NCBI GenBank assembly: GCA_964544695.1
Contig: CAZJDB010000036.1
Span: 1 to 11,057, forward strand
Direction of reading: 5' to 3'
Source: Dinghuibacter sp964544695
Lineage (GTDB): Bacteria; Bacteroidota; Bacteroidia; Chitinophagales; Chitinophagaceae
DNA: 11,057 nucleotides
Part shown: positions 1-6,597 of the stretch, in pieces
How positions within the stretch are numbered: the first letter of the stretch is position 1
How the letters are laid out: the number at the start of each line of letters is the position of its first letter
The notes under the pieces: model-generated
The model's database searches: none
Seen by the model: the letters and a program-made list of their open reading frames with translations, nothing else
What the model was told of the DNA's origin: nothing
Made by a program: the position numbers and the translations under genes

Positions 1-461
1 TCCTCTACCTGAACAACCTCCCTTTCCTCACCGAAAAAGGCAACATTTTCTACCCCGTCTATCTCCACGAAATCCAGCCCTCCGAATTCCGGAAGGCGCG
101 GAAGCTCGCGCGTCCCGTGACCGCCAGTGAATTCGAGGTCGACCCCGACGAGTGGGCCCGGATCACCCACGAAAATGCCGGCGTGCGCCTCCTCGAGGGT
201 GGCAAAAAGATCGTAGGTGCATCCTACGGCCATTACGATGCCGACCTCCTGGCCAATACCGGAGCCCAGTGGCAAAAGGGCAGCCGCGTCATCAGCAACA
301 CCTTACACCGCATGAAAGTCAAGACCGGCGATGTGTATCTGATGTGGCGCTTGCGTGAGCTCGTGGCATCGGGCGCGATGCAAATGAATGGCGATCCCGC
401 CAAAGGCTGGAATACCGTCGAACTCAAACTGCCCGAACCCGCAAGCACCGCGACCCCATGA
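1..461 (+). CDS. DUF1835/DUF3658-like protein, 3' part only
   Basis: The reading frame is open from the window edge (first whole codon at base 3) to TGA at 459-461, so the N-terminus lies outside. About 152 residues are visible. The text resembles the C-terminal half of Bacteroidota DUF1835 proteins, which carry a DUF3658 domain: an opening LYLNNLPFLTEKGNIFYPVY, then ASEFEVDPDEWARI, RLLEGGKKI and a late TGDVYLMWRLREL stretch. I match this from memory, not from a search. The biochemical role of the family is not established and I do not assign one. An internal ATG-less GTG at 117 could be taken as a start, but the homologous text continues upstream of it, so the gene is partial rather than short. 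Its stop overlaps the start of the cupin gene (ATGA, 458-461), which points to translational coupling. Base composition matches the chromosomal genes downstream of the island. Confidence 0.62.
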   Translation, partial: LYLNNLPFLTEKGNIFYPVYLHEIQPSEFRKARKLARPVTASEFEVDPDEWARITHENAGVRLLEGGKKIVGASYGHYDADLLANTGAQWQKGSRVISNTLHRMKVKTGDVYLMWRLRELVASGAMQMNGDPAKGWNTVELKLPEPASTATP

Positions 462-826
462 TCACCGTCACGGCATTGGACCAGCTTGGCATGGACGACC
501 GCGGGGGTACCTACACCTTCGACACCGACCGGACCGGCCCCTACATGGTGACCCATCGCCGCGCCGGCAGCGCCAGCGGACGCCACTTTCATCACGGGGT
601 CTCCGACAAGAAAAACCCCGAGCATTTGATCCTCATGAAGGGCGCCGTACAGGTGAATTGGAAAAACATGCGCGGCCCCGAAAGCGGCAGCGTCCACGTG
701 GAAGCCCCCGCGCGCATCGTCATCCCCGCCTGGGTCTGGCACGAGGTGATCGCTGAGACTGATTTCGTGATGCTGGAGTTGAACGGCCCCGAAGAAGGTC
801 TAAACGATACTTATCGGTTAGATTGA
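458..826 (+). CDS. Small single-domain cupin protein
   Basis: This 122-residue protein is about the size of one cupin barrel. The first cupin motif is seen as GRHFHHG at 41-47 (His43, His45) with Glu56 in NPEHLILMKG, and the second as PAWVWHE at 90-96 with His95. That gives the usual three-His/one-Glu set for a bound divalent metal. Cupins range from sugar isomerases and dioxygenases to simple binding proteins, and nothing here narrows the substrate. No signal peptide is seen, so it should be cytoplasmic. The ATG overlaps the stop of the upstream gene by four bases, so the two are probably co-translated. The last codons (after about 800) become AT-rich, marking the left side of the AT-rich island that follows. 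Cupin fold is fairly sure; function is unknown. Confidence 0.75.
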   Translation: MITVTALDQLGMDDRGGTYTFDTDRTGPYMVTHRRAGSASGRHFHHGVSDKKNPEHLILMKGAVQVNWKNMRGPESGSVHVEAPARIVIPAWVWHEVIAETDFVMLELNGPEEGLNDTYRLD

Positions 827-836
827 AGGGAAGGAG

Positions 837-850
837 TATATTTATATTTA
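837..850 (+). promoter_or_regulatory. Possible promoter of the ATPase/TOPRIM island
   Basis: The 31-base gap before the ATPase gene contains two overlapping copies of TATATTTA (837-844 and 843-850). Each is one base away from the Bacteroidota -7 element TAnnTTTG. No convincing -33 TTG lies at the usual 19-21 base distance; the TTG at 823-825 is too close. A start from the second copy would leave almost no leader. AAGGAG at 831-836 is 21 bases before the ATG, too far for a normal ribosome site. The signal is weak and could simply reflect AT richness. Confidence 0.22.
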
Positions 851-857
851 AATTGGA

Positions 858-1991
858 ATGAACACGCATCAAAATATTAAGAAAGTTAGGTTGAGTGGAT
901 ACAAATCCATTAAGCAGTTGAGTTGCGAATTCAATCCAGGCCTGAACATTATCATTGGAGACAATGGCTCGGGCAAATCGAACTTTTTCGAATTTATAGA
1001 AAACTGTTTTTTTCAGAATTATGAAATGATGGGTGATTTTTCCGCTGAGATTGATATGATTGGAGGTCACAGGACCTCCAACAAGTTGCATTCATTGACA
1101 TGGAAAAGCGAGTTTATTGAGTCTAAAGATAACATCCGTAAATCCAAGGAAAGGGTAGTGACAAATGTCGAGGATTATCTGGATGCTGAACCCGGGCTTG
1201 CCATAAGTTATATCCACTTTAAAATTCCTGTCGAAATTTCAGTTTTGGGCAAAGAGCTTAACGTTAAATATTCTGTTGGAAAACATGAATTCAATGGGGA
1301 AGCAACTTTTAATCTGGTGCCTCAATATTTGTGGTTTGCATTGATGGATCTTTTTCCAACAATGGTACTGAGCAAATTGGAGGAATTAAATGAAGTCATT
1401 TTTAGCCAATTGAATGATTTTTTTAATAAAATTTCGGAAAGCTTTAGAAAGAATGTCATTCGATTTTCTCCAGTTGAAGATATTCGATTGAGCAATGCTT
1501 TCAGGATTGCCAAGATAAGTTCGGATACATATGAATTAAGAAATATTGTACTTGAATATATGGTAAATGGAGATTGGTTTTCCTGGGATGCGTTATCCGA
1601 TGGTACAAAAAGAGTGATATATATCATTAGTGAAACCGTTGGGGAAGCGGACTTGCATTCAATTGGGGTTCCTGAAGTGGATGATCTGATTATTCTCTTG
1701 GAAGAACCAGAAATTGGTGTTCATCCACATCAATTGCATCTACTAATCCAATATTTAAGAGAACGATCAGAATTTTCTCAAATATTCATCACGACGCATT
1801 CCCCACAGGTACTTGATATGCTGTCAGGGGAAGAATTAGACAAAATCATCATTGCTGAAATTTCCCAAATTGAAGGAACCATATTCAGACATTTGACAAA
1901 GGAGGAGAATAAAAAAGCAAGACTGTTTTTAAAAGATGAAGGCCTGTTGAGTGATTACTGGCGATTTTCGGATTTTCAAAGGACGGAATAG
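858..1991 (+). CDS. ABC/SMC-type AAA ATPase (OLD/RecF-like), likely defence component
   Basis: This 377-residue protein has the layout of RecF/OLD-like ATPases (AAA_15/AAA_21 class). An N-terminal lead (VRLSGYKSIKQL) precedes Walker A GDNGSGKS at 34-41. A middle region of about 200 residues has no recognised motif. An ABC-type signature LSDGTKR lies at 246-252, a Walker B ILLEE at 279-283 with Glu283 as likely catalytic base, a D-loop region EIGVHP at 285-290 and the switch His314 in ITTHSPQVLD. All elements of a working ATP-dependent dimer are present. It ends about 60 residues after the switch His, so the C-terminal TOPRIM nuclease of true OLD proteins is missing; the next gene appears to supply it. 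The gene is strongly AT-rich compared with its neighbours, as expected for acquired DNA. Family members sense phage products or DNA ends and control a partner effector; that role is inference here. A housekeeping repair role is less likely because of the composition and placement. Confidence 0.85.
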   Translation: MNTHQNIKKVRLSGYKSIKQLSCEFNPGLNIIIGDNGSGKSNFFEFIENCFFQNYEMMGDFSAEIDMIGGHRTSNKLHSLTWKSEFIESKDNIRKSKERVVTNVEDYLDAEPGLAISYIHFKIPVEISVLGKELNVKYSVGKHEFNGEATFNLVPQYLWFALMDLFPTMVLSKLEELNEVIFSQLNDFFNKISESFRKNVIRFSPVEDIRLSNAFRIAKISSDTYELRNIVLEYMVNGDWFSWDALSDGTKRVIYIISETVGEADLHSIGVPEVDDLIILLEEPEIGVHPHQLHLLIQYLRERSEFSQIFITTHSPQVLDMLSGEELDKIIIAEISQIEGTIFRHLTKEENKKARLFLKDEGLLSDYWRFSDFQRTE

Positions 1992-1992
1992 A

Positions 1993-2562
1993 ATGGACGA
2001 TAAAATTAAAGTGGGGTTGATAGGAGAGTTTCCGACAGATGTGAATTGTATCAAAAGTTTGCTGATTAAGAAATATCCGGATATTCATTGGTTCCCTTTA
2101 ATACAAGATGTTCACGGGAGCATGCTTGAAAATCAGCATATTAAGCATACCTTAAGAAAACAATATGAAGTCTCCAAACCTCAAGTAGTCATATTTATCA
2201 GAGATTTGGACAGTAACGAAGAAGATGAAATTATGATGAAAAAACGGCTGGATTATTTGAGGGAATTCAATCGGGTCGTAAATGGAAGGGGTCATTTGTT
2301 GTTGAATATCCAGGAATTGGAAGCAATCCTTCTAACGGATGTTTCTATCCTGAATAAAAAATATGGTTCTAATTTGGAAAAAATAGAAGACTGTATGTCC
2401 ATCAAATCCCCGAAGGATTATATCAGGGAACGTATCGGTAAATATACTACTGGAGATAATGAAGAGCTTTTTGCAAAATACGATTTTGGATATGTTGTAA
2501 CTAACTGTCGATATTTTAAAAAGTTTATCGAAGAAGTACATCCAAAATTCATGAGAAATTAA
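1993..2562 (+). CDS. TOPRIM-like/DUF4276-like partner of the ATPase
   Basis: The protein has 189 residues from ATG 1993, one base after the ATPase stop, with AAAGGA about nine bases ahead. A GTG at 1951 would add 14 residues but overlap the ATPase by 41 bases, so I prefer the ATG. The fold suggestion rests on three acidic sites in TOPRIM order: Glu12 in a first-strand turn (VGLIGEFPTD), the Asp71-x-Asp73 pair after a hydrophobic strand (VVIFIRDLDSNEED), and NIQELEAILLTD at 105-116, which resembles the conserved E-x-EAW-x-L-x-D block I associate with DUF4276. Proteins of this kind sit beside AAA ATPases, often in defence loci, and are thought to be metal-dependent nucleases or related effectors. 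No transmembrane segment or signal peptide is seen. The same low GC and tight spacing as the ATPase show the two form one transcription unit. The exact family is uncertain; RloB-like or DUF4435-like assignment is the main alternative. Confidence 0.6.
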   Translation: MDDKIKVGLIGEFPTDVNCIKSLLIKKYPDIHWFPLIQDVHGSMLENQHIKHTLRKQYEVSKPQVVIFIRDLDSNEEDEIMMKKRLDYLREFNRVVNGRGHLLLNIQELEAILLTDVSILNKKYGSNLEKIEDCMSIKSPKDYIRERIGKYTTGDNEELFAKYDFGYVVTNCRYFKKFIEEVHPKFMRN

Positions 2563-2571
2563 TAATTCGCC

Positions 2572-5070
2572 ATGGACAACGAAAATCAAGGGCTGAAAGA
2601 AATAGGCGTTTCCGGATTATACGAACACTGGTTCCTGGATTATGCATCCTACGTCATCCTGGAGCGCGCCGTGCCCGCCATGGAAGACGGCCTCAAACCC
2701 GTGCAGCGCCGTATCCTGCACGCCATGAAGGAAATGGACGACGGTCGCTTCAACAAGGTAGCCAACATCATCGGACAAAGCATGCAGTTCCATCCCCACG
2801 GGGATGCCAGTATAGGAGACGCCCTCGTGAACATGGGGCAAAAGAACCTCCTCATCGAGCCTCAGGGCAACTGGGGAGACGTCAGGACGGGGGATGATGC
2901 CGCCGCCAGCCGGTACATCGAGGCGCGCCTCAGTAAGTTCGCCCTTGAGGTGGCGTTCAACCATAAGACGACGGGCTGGCAACTCAGCTATGACGGACGC
3001 AAGCAGGAGCCCATCACGCTTCCCATGAAATTCCCCTTGCTCCTGGCCCAGGGAGCCGAAGGCATTGCCGTGGGCTTGTCCACGAAAATCCTGCCCCATA
3101 ATTTCTGCGAGCTCATCGATGCCTCGATAAAATACCTCAAAAACAAAAAATTCGACCTCTACCCGGATTTCGCTACTGGTGGCACGATAGACGTCACGAA
3201 TTACAACGAAGGGAAAAGGGGAGGAAAGGTCAGGGTCAGGGCCCGCATCGAGGAAGCCGATAAGAAAACGCTGCTCATCAAGGACGTGCCCTATGGGGTT
3301 ACCACGACCCAGTTGATCGATTCCATATTGAAAGCGAACGACCAGGGAAAGATCAAGGTGCGCAAAGTCAAAGATAATACTGCCGCCGAGGTCGAAATCG
3401 CCGTCGAATTGGCCCCCGGCATTTCTCCGGACATTACCACCGACGCACTCTACGCCTTTACCGACTGCGAGGTGAGCATCAGTCCCAATGCCTGCGTGAT
3501 CGTCGACGAGAAGCCTCGCTTCATGGGCGTCCAGGACCTGTTGAAGGTCTCAGCGGACCATACCAAGGAACTCCTTAAAAAGGAACTTGAAATCAAACTA
3601 AGAGAGCTCGAAGAAAAATGGCATTACACCTCTCTGGAAAAGATATTCTTTGAAGAGAAGATATATAAGGAACTGGAAAAGAAACACGACACCTGGGAAA
3701 AGGTCCTGACCGCCATCGAAAAGGCCTTCGCACCCTTTCTCGCAAAGCTGCGCCGGGGGGTCACCCGGGAAGACGTATTGAAGCTCACCGAAAAGCCCGT
3801 ACGCCGCATCTACAAACTCGACATCGAAGAACTCAATGCCCAGCTCAAAGCCATCACCGCCGAGATAAAGCAGGTCAAACACGACCTGGCGAACCTCGTG
3901 GATTACGCCGTTGCCTATTACGACGGCCTCCTGAAAAAATATGGAAAGGGCAGGGAACGTAAAACCGAAATCCGCCTCTTCGAAGCCATACAAGCCAAGC
4001 AGGTCGCCATTGCCAATGCCAAACTCTACGTCAACCGCGCCGAAGGCTTCATCGGTACGGGTTTGAAAAACGACGAATTCGTTTCCGCCGCTTCTGACCT
4101 GGACGATATCATCGTGTTTACCAAGGCAGGAAAGATGAAGGTCGTCAAGCTCGCCGACAAGGTGTTCATCGGCAAAGACATCCTGCACGCTGCCATCTTT
4201 CAGAAGAACGACGAACGTACCACCTATAACATGATTTACCTCGACGGAGGCAGCGGCATTACCTATGCCAAGCGCTTCAACGTCACCGGCGTGACCCGCG
4301 ATAAAGAATACGACCTGACCAAGGGAGACCCCAAATCAAAAGTATTTTACTTCTCCTGCAACCCCAACGGGGAAGCCGAAGTGGTAACCATCCTGCTGAG
4401 CCCCAGCTCTCCCGCGCGCCACAAACAGTTCGATTTTTATTTCGAAGAGCTGGAGATCAAGGGCCGCGCCGTCATGGGCAACCAGGTCACCAAATACTCC
4501 GTAAAGAACGTCAAGTTCAAGGAGGCAGGGAAGTCCACCTTGTCCGCCAAAAAACTCTGGTTCGACGACACCTTCGGCCGCCTCAGCACCGAGGAAAAGG
4601 GGAAATACCTGGGCAGCTTCGGAACCGAGGATAAGATCCTCGTTGTCTACAATGACGGCAACTACGAAATCGCCAACCAGGAACCAACCCAGCGCTTCGA
4701 ACCCGAAAAGGTCCTCCTCATCGAGAAGTTCGATCCCGAGGCCATCATTACAGCCGTCTACCTCGATGCCGAAAAGGCCCAGTACAACATAAAGCGCTTC
4801 AAAGTGGAGACCACCACGTTGAACAGTAAATTCTACTTTATAAAGGAAGGCGAGGGCAACGTCGTGGAAGCCGTCACCACCGTCGCTCATCCCGTCCTCC
4901 TGGTCCAGACCGGGAAGAAATCCGATCCCCAGGTCCAGAAGATCAAGACCTGGGAAATGATCGACGTGATGGGCTGGAGGGCGATGGGAAGCAAGCTCGC
5001 CGATAAAAAAGGCGCCACTCTTTCGTGGGATTCGAAAAAGACGAAAGGGACCCAACCCGAATTATTTTAA
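2572..5070 (+). CDS. parC: DNA topoisomerase IV subunit A
   Basis: With ParE this enzyme makes a double-strand break, passes a second duplex and reseals, separating daughter chromosomes. The 832 residues fit Bacteroidota ParC. Visible parts are the winged-helix start (DGLKPVQRRILHAM, 39-52), the quinolone-region text HPHGDASIGDALV at 74-86, EPQGNWGD at 96-103, the catalytic Arg114-Tyr115 in AASRYIEARL, and the tower-side block AQGAEGIAVGLSTKILPHN at 159-177. A charged coiled-coil stretch lies near 340-385, and a beta-rich C-terminal domain runs from about 500 to 810. No GyrA box (QRRGGKG-like) is seen, which argues for topoisomerase IV rather than gyrase. Ala79 stands where E. coli ParC has Ser80, and Asp83 where it has Glu84; I believe this is usual for the phylum. 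The gene begins nine bases after the AT-rich island and is GC-rich throughout, so it is native and may depend on upstream transcription. parE is not in the window. Confidence 0.95.
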   Translation: MDNENQGLKEIGVSGLYEHWFLDYASYVILERAVPAMEDGLKPVQRRILHAMKEMDDGRFNKVANIIGQSMQFHPHGDASIGDALVNMGQKNLLIEPQGNWGDVRTGDDAAASRYIEARLSKFALEVAFNHKTTGWQLSYDGRKQEPITLPMKFPLLLAQGAEGIAVGLSTKILPHNFCELIDASIKYLKNKKFDLYPDFATGGTIDVTNYNEGKRGGKVRVRARIEEADKKTLLIKDVPYGVTTTQLIDSILKANDQGKIKVRKVKDNTAAEVEIAVELAPGISPDITTDALYAFTDCEVSISPNACVIVDEKPRFMGVQDLLKVSADHTKELLKKELEIKLRELEEKWHYTSLEKIFFEEKIYKELEKKHDTWEKVLTAIEKAFAPFLAKLRRGVTREDVLKLTEKPVRRIYKLDIEELNAQLKAITAEIKQVKHDLANLVDYAVAYYDGLLKKYGKGRERKTEIRLFEAIQAKQVAIANAKLYVNRAEGFIGTGLKNDEFVSAASDLDDIIVFTKAGKMKVVKLADKVFIGKDILHAAIFQKNDERTTYNMIYLDGGSGITYAKRFNVTGVTRDKEYDLTKGDPKSKVFYFSCNPNGEAEVVTILLSPSSPARHKQFDFYFEELEIKGRAVMGNQVTKYSVKNVKFKEAGKSTLSAKKLWFDDTFGRLSTEEKGKYLGSFGTEDKILVVYNDGNYEIANQEPTQRFEPEKVLLIEKFDPEAIITAVYLDAEKAQYNIKRFKVETTTLNSKFYFIKEGEGNVVEAVTTVAHPVLLVQTGKKSDPQVQKIKTWEMIDVMGWRAMGSKLADKKGATLSWDSKKTKGTQPELF

Positions 5071-5189
5071 AACCGCTTCGCGCCCTGCGCATCCAGCCAC
5101 TCATCCGCCCGCGCGTCCAGCCGCGCGTCCAGCCGCGCGTCCGCCCGCGCGCGATAGGTTCCCGAATTAATGGAATCTAACCGCAGCAT
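5067..5189 (-). other. 40-codon reading frame with LDAR repeats, probably not a gene
   Basis: On the minus strand an ATG at 5189-5187 opens a 40-residue frame that ends in TAA at 5069-5067, inside the end of parC. The middle reads RADARLDARLDARADEWL, because the 12-bp GC-rich tandem array equals four codons. The frame would make a short, charged, helix-prone peptide. No ribosome site or promoter element is seen, and its start codon lies in the second of two direct repeats. Repeats of this length stay open in some frame by chance, so I rate this low. Confidence 0.12.
5085..5142. repeat. 12-bp GC-rich tandem array
   Basis: The unit CCGCGCGTCCAG is perfect at 5109-5120 and 5121-5132 and continues for ten bases at 5133-5142. 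Two degenerate units in the same phase precede it: 5085-5096 (two mismatches) and 5097-5108 (seven of twelve match). The array sits 15 bases after the parC stop. It is not an intrinsic terminator, as there is no stem followed by a T run. The length is a multiple of three, so it would vary by four codons if ever translated. Confidence 0.75.
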
Positions 5190-5205
5190 TAATCGAATCT
5201 AACGG
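5166..5205 (+). repeat. Pair of 18-bp direct repeats, 22-bp period
   Basis: ATTAATGGAATCTAACCG (5166-5183) and ATTAATCGAATCTAACGG (5188-5205) agree at 16 of 18 bases. The 22-bp period is close to two helix turns, so bound proteins would lie on the same face. The pair ends 42 bases before the ATG of the secreted-protein gene and just upstream of its promoter candidate, the place for an activator or repressor site. Which protein binds, if any, cannot be told from the sequence. Confidence 0.6.
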
Positions 5206-5235
5206 ATTTTCTTTCGGTAGCGCAAAGGCGCGCAT

Positions 5236-5243
5236 TAGTTTTG
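5236..5243 (+). promoter_or_regulatory. -7 element TAGTTTTG before the secreted-protein gene
   Basis: This is an exact match to the Bacteroidota -7 consensus TAnnTTTG. A TTTC at 5212-5215 lies 20 bases upstream, a poor fit to the -33 element. The match ends four bases before the ATG at 5248, so transcription would begin at or very near the start codon and the mRNA would be almost leaderless. Eight-base matches with two free positions occur by chance, which limits confidence. Confidence 0.35.
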
Positions 5244-5247
5244 GCCC

Positions 5248-6141
5248 ATGCGTGTTCATCTTTTGTTCATCCTCGCTTTGTTAGGCGGTTCCCTGCAAGC
5301 CCTTGGAGACATTATCATCTGGTACGGCGGCCGATACACCGACTGTAACGGAAAGAGCATTCCCTGCCGGATCCGATTCGACGACGGTGGCTGGCGTTCC
5401 CACGACAACATTGTTATGATTCAATACCAGTTCGTGGTCAGTCTGGAAGACAGTGCCAGCAGGAACCCCCACCAATTCATGCCCGGGACAATCCAGGAAT
5501 ATTCATTCAAAAAGGGCACCGAAACGTTCACCTTCCAATCCGTGATGTACGCAGGGCACTTCTATTTTTTGAAGCCGGTTTGCGCAGGCGCCAGTCTTCA
5601 GGAGTATCTGTATTATACACCCGCAACCACCAAAAGCGGATATGCAAACAACATTTTATTATTCAAAAAAGGAGCGCCGCCCTATCGGGAACAATGGCCC
5701 GGTGATCGAATAGGATTAAGCCATTACTTATCGGATTATCCCCTGCTGTCGGCAATGATCCGCAAGGGGCAGGTCACACTTTGGGGTAAGGAAAACGAAG
5801 ACGTAGTGAACGAATATAACCAATGGCTTTCAGAACCCACCGATACTTCCTTGACCCTTAGGGGTATTTTGGATGCCGACCGGTACGTTAAATCCTTCGG
5901 CCTGTTCTGGAAATACTGGACGCTCGGTTTAACTACCCCCGTCAGTTTTTTATACCTTTTGCACCTCGCCAAACACGACGAGCCCATTCCCATGAGGCAC
6001 ATTCCAGGCCGGCTCCGGGCGGACCCGGTATATATGAAAGCGTACAAAGACAGGGCGGCCTCCCGCCAATGGAAGGCTGAAATGTGGGGTTACAGCGCGG
6101 GATTATTTTCAGAAATAATAATGGTAATCGCCCTGAAATAG
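5248..6141 (+). CDS. Secreted protein of unknown function, 297 residues
   Basis: I do not recognise a family. The first 20 residues form a signal peptide: MRVH, a hydrophobic core LLFILALLGG, then a likely signal peptidase I cut after Ala-Leu-Gly (18-20). No lipobox cysteine is present, so it should be periplasmic or exported rather than a lipoprotein. The mature part begins with a beta-rich stretch holding Cys33 and Cys40, is aromatic-rich (WYGG, FLKPVC, EYLYYTP), and turns more helical after about residue 170. Two hydrophobic stretches, VSFLYLLHLA near 233-242 and a C-terminal SEIIMVIAL, could be short membrane or core helices. The signal peptide fixes the ATG at 5248. It faces smpB tail to tail with only five bases between the stops and no clear terminator. 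Its base composition lies between that of the island and that of parC. The coding call is firm; the function is open. Confidence 0.8.
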   Translation: MRVHLLFILALLGGSLQALGDIIIWYGGRYTDCNGKSIPCRIRFDDGGWRSHDNIVMIQYQFVVSLEDSASRNPHQFMPGTIQEYSFKKGTETFTFQSVMYAGHFYFLKPVCAGASLQEYLYYTPATTKSGYANNILLFKKGAPPYREQWPGDRIGLSHYLSDYPLLSAMIRKGQVTLWGKENEDVVNEYNQWLSEPTDTSLTLRGILDADRYVKSFGLFWKYWTLGLTTPVSFLYLLHLAKHDEPIPMRHIPGRLRADPVYMKAYKDRAASRQWKAEMWGYSAGLFSEIIMVIALK

Positions 6142-6146
6142 CTGCC

Positions 6147-6587
6147 TTACTTTTTCAGGTAACGCTGCATTTCCCGCTGGGAATCCTTCGCCTTGAGCGT
6201 CTCGCGCTTGTCGTGCAGCTTCTTCCCCTTGGCCAGCCCGATCTCCAGTTTCGCCAGGCTCTTATCGTTGAAGAAGATTTTGAGGGGCACCAGGGTATAG
6301 CCCTTTTCCTTCATCTTGGCCTGGATTTTCTCCATTTCACGTTTGTTCAGCAAGAGCTTGCGGTCCCGTGTGGCGATGTGGTTGTTGTCGGTACCGTAGG
6401 TATATTCAGCGATATAAAGGCTTTTGATCCAAAGCTCCCCTTTATGGAAAAGGCAATAGCTGTCGTTGAAGCTGGCCTTTCCTTCCCGGAGGGACTTGAC
6501 TTCCGTGCCCGTCAGGACCATGCCCGCCGTATACGTATCCTCGATGAAAAAATCGTGGTAGGCACCCCGGTTTGAAATCGTGCTCAT
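6147..6587 (-). CDS. smpB: SsrA-binding protein (trans-translation)
   Basis: SmpB binds tmRNA and takes it to stalled ribosomes, so the incomplete peptide is tagged for breakdown and the ribosome freed. The 146 residues match the family's usual size. Diagnostic stretches are GTEVKSLREGKASF at 27-40, the strand-rich centre with ELWIKSLYIAEY, PLKIFFNDKSLAKLEIGLAKGKK (101-123 region), and KLHDKRE at 123-129. A basic tail QREMQRYLKK follows; in the family it enters the mRNA channel. ATG 6587 gives MSTISNRG, the normal start; an in-frame TTG further up (6608) would lie inside the end of accD and is rejected. The gene begins ten bases after the accD stop, so the two are very likely co-transcribed. 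Confidence 0.96.
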   Translation of the reverse strand: MSTISNRGAYHDFFIEDTYTAGMVLTGTEVKSLREGKASFNDSYCLFHKGELWIKSLYIAEYTYGTDNNHIATRDRKLLLNKREMEKIQAKMKEKGYTLVPLKIFFNDKSLAKLEIGLAKGKKLHDKRETLKAKDSQREMQRYLKK

Positions 6588-6597
6588 GGGAATAATA

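Noticed and set aside
1951..1992. GTG at 1951 as start of the TOPRIM-like gene
   Set aside because: It overlaps the ATPase by 41 bases and adds residues before the first strand; ATG 1993 has a ribosome site at good distance.
800..2571. Target-site duplication or terminal inverted repeats around the AT-rich island
   Set aside because: I compared the two joints by eye and found only short AT-rich matches that carry no weight.
4336..5055. A 239-codon open frame antisense to parC (others at 2617-3099 and 3598-4188)
   Set aside because: They lie wholly within parC, whose residues are conserved along the length; high GC at third positions keeps the antisense frame open.
5071..5247. CRISPR array or Rho-independent terminator after parC
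   Set aside because: The 12-bp units have no spacers and no stem followed by a T run is present.
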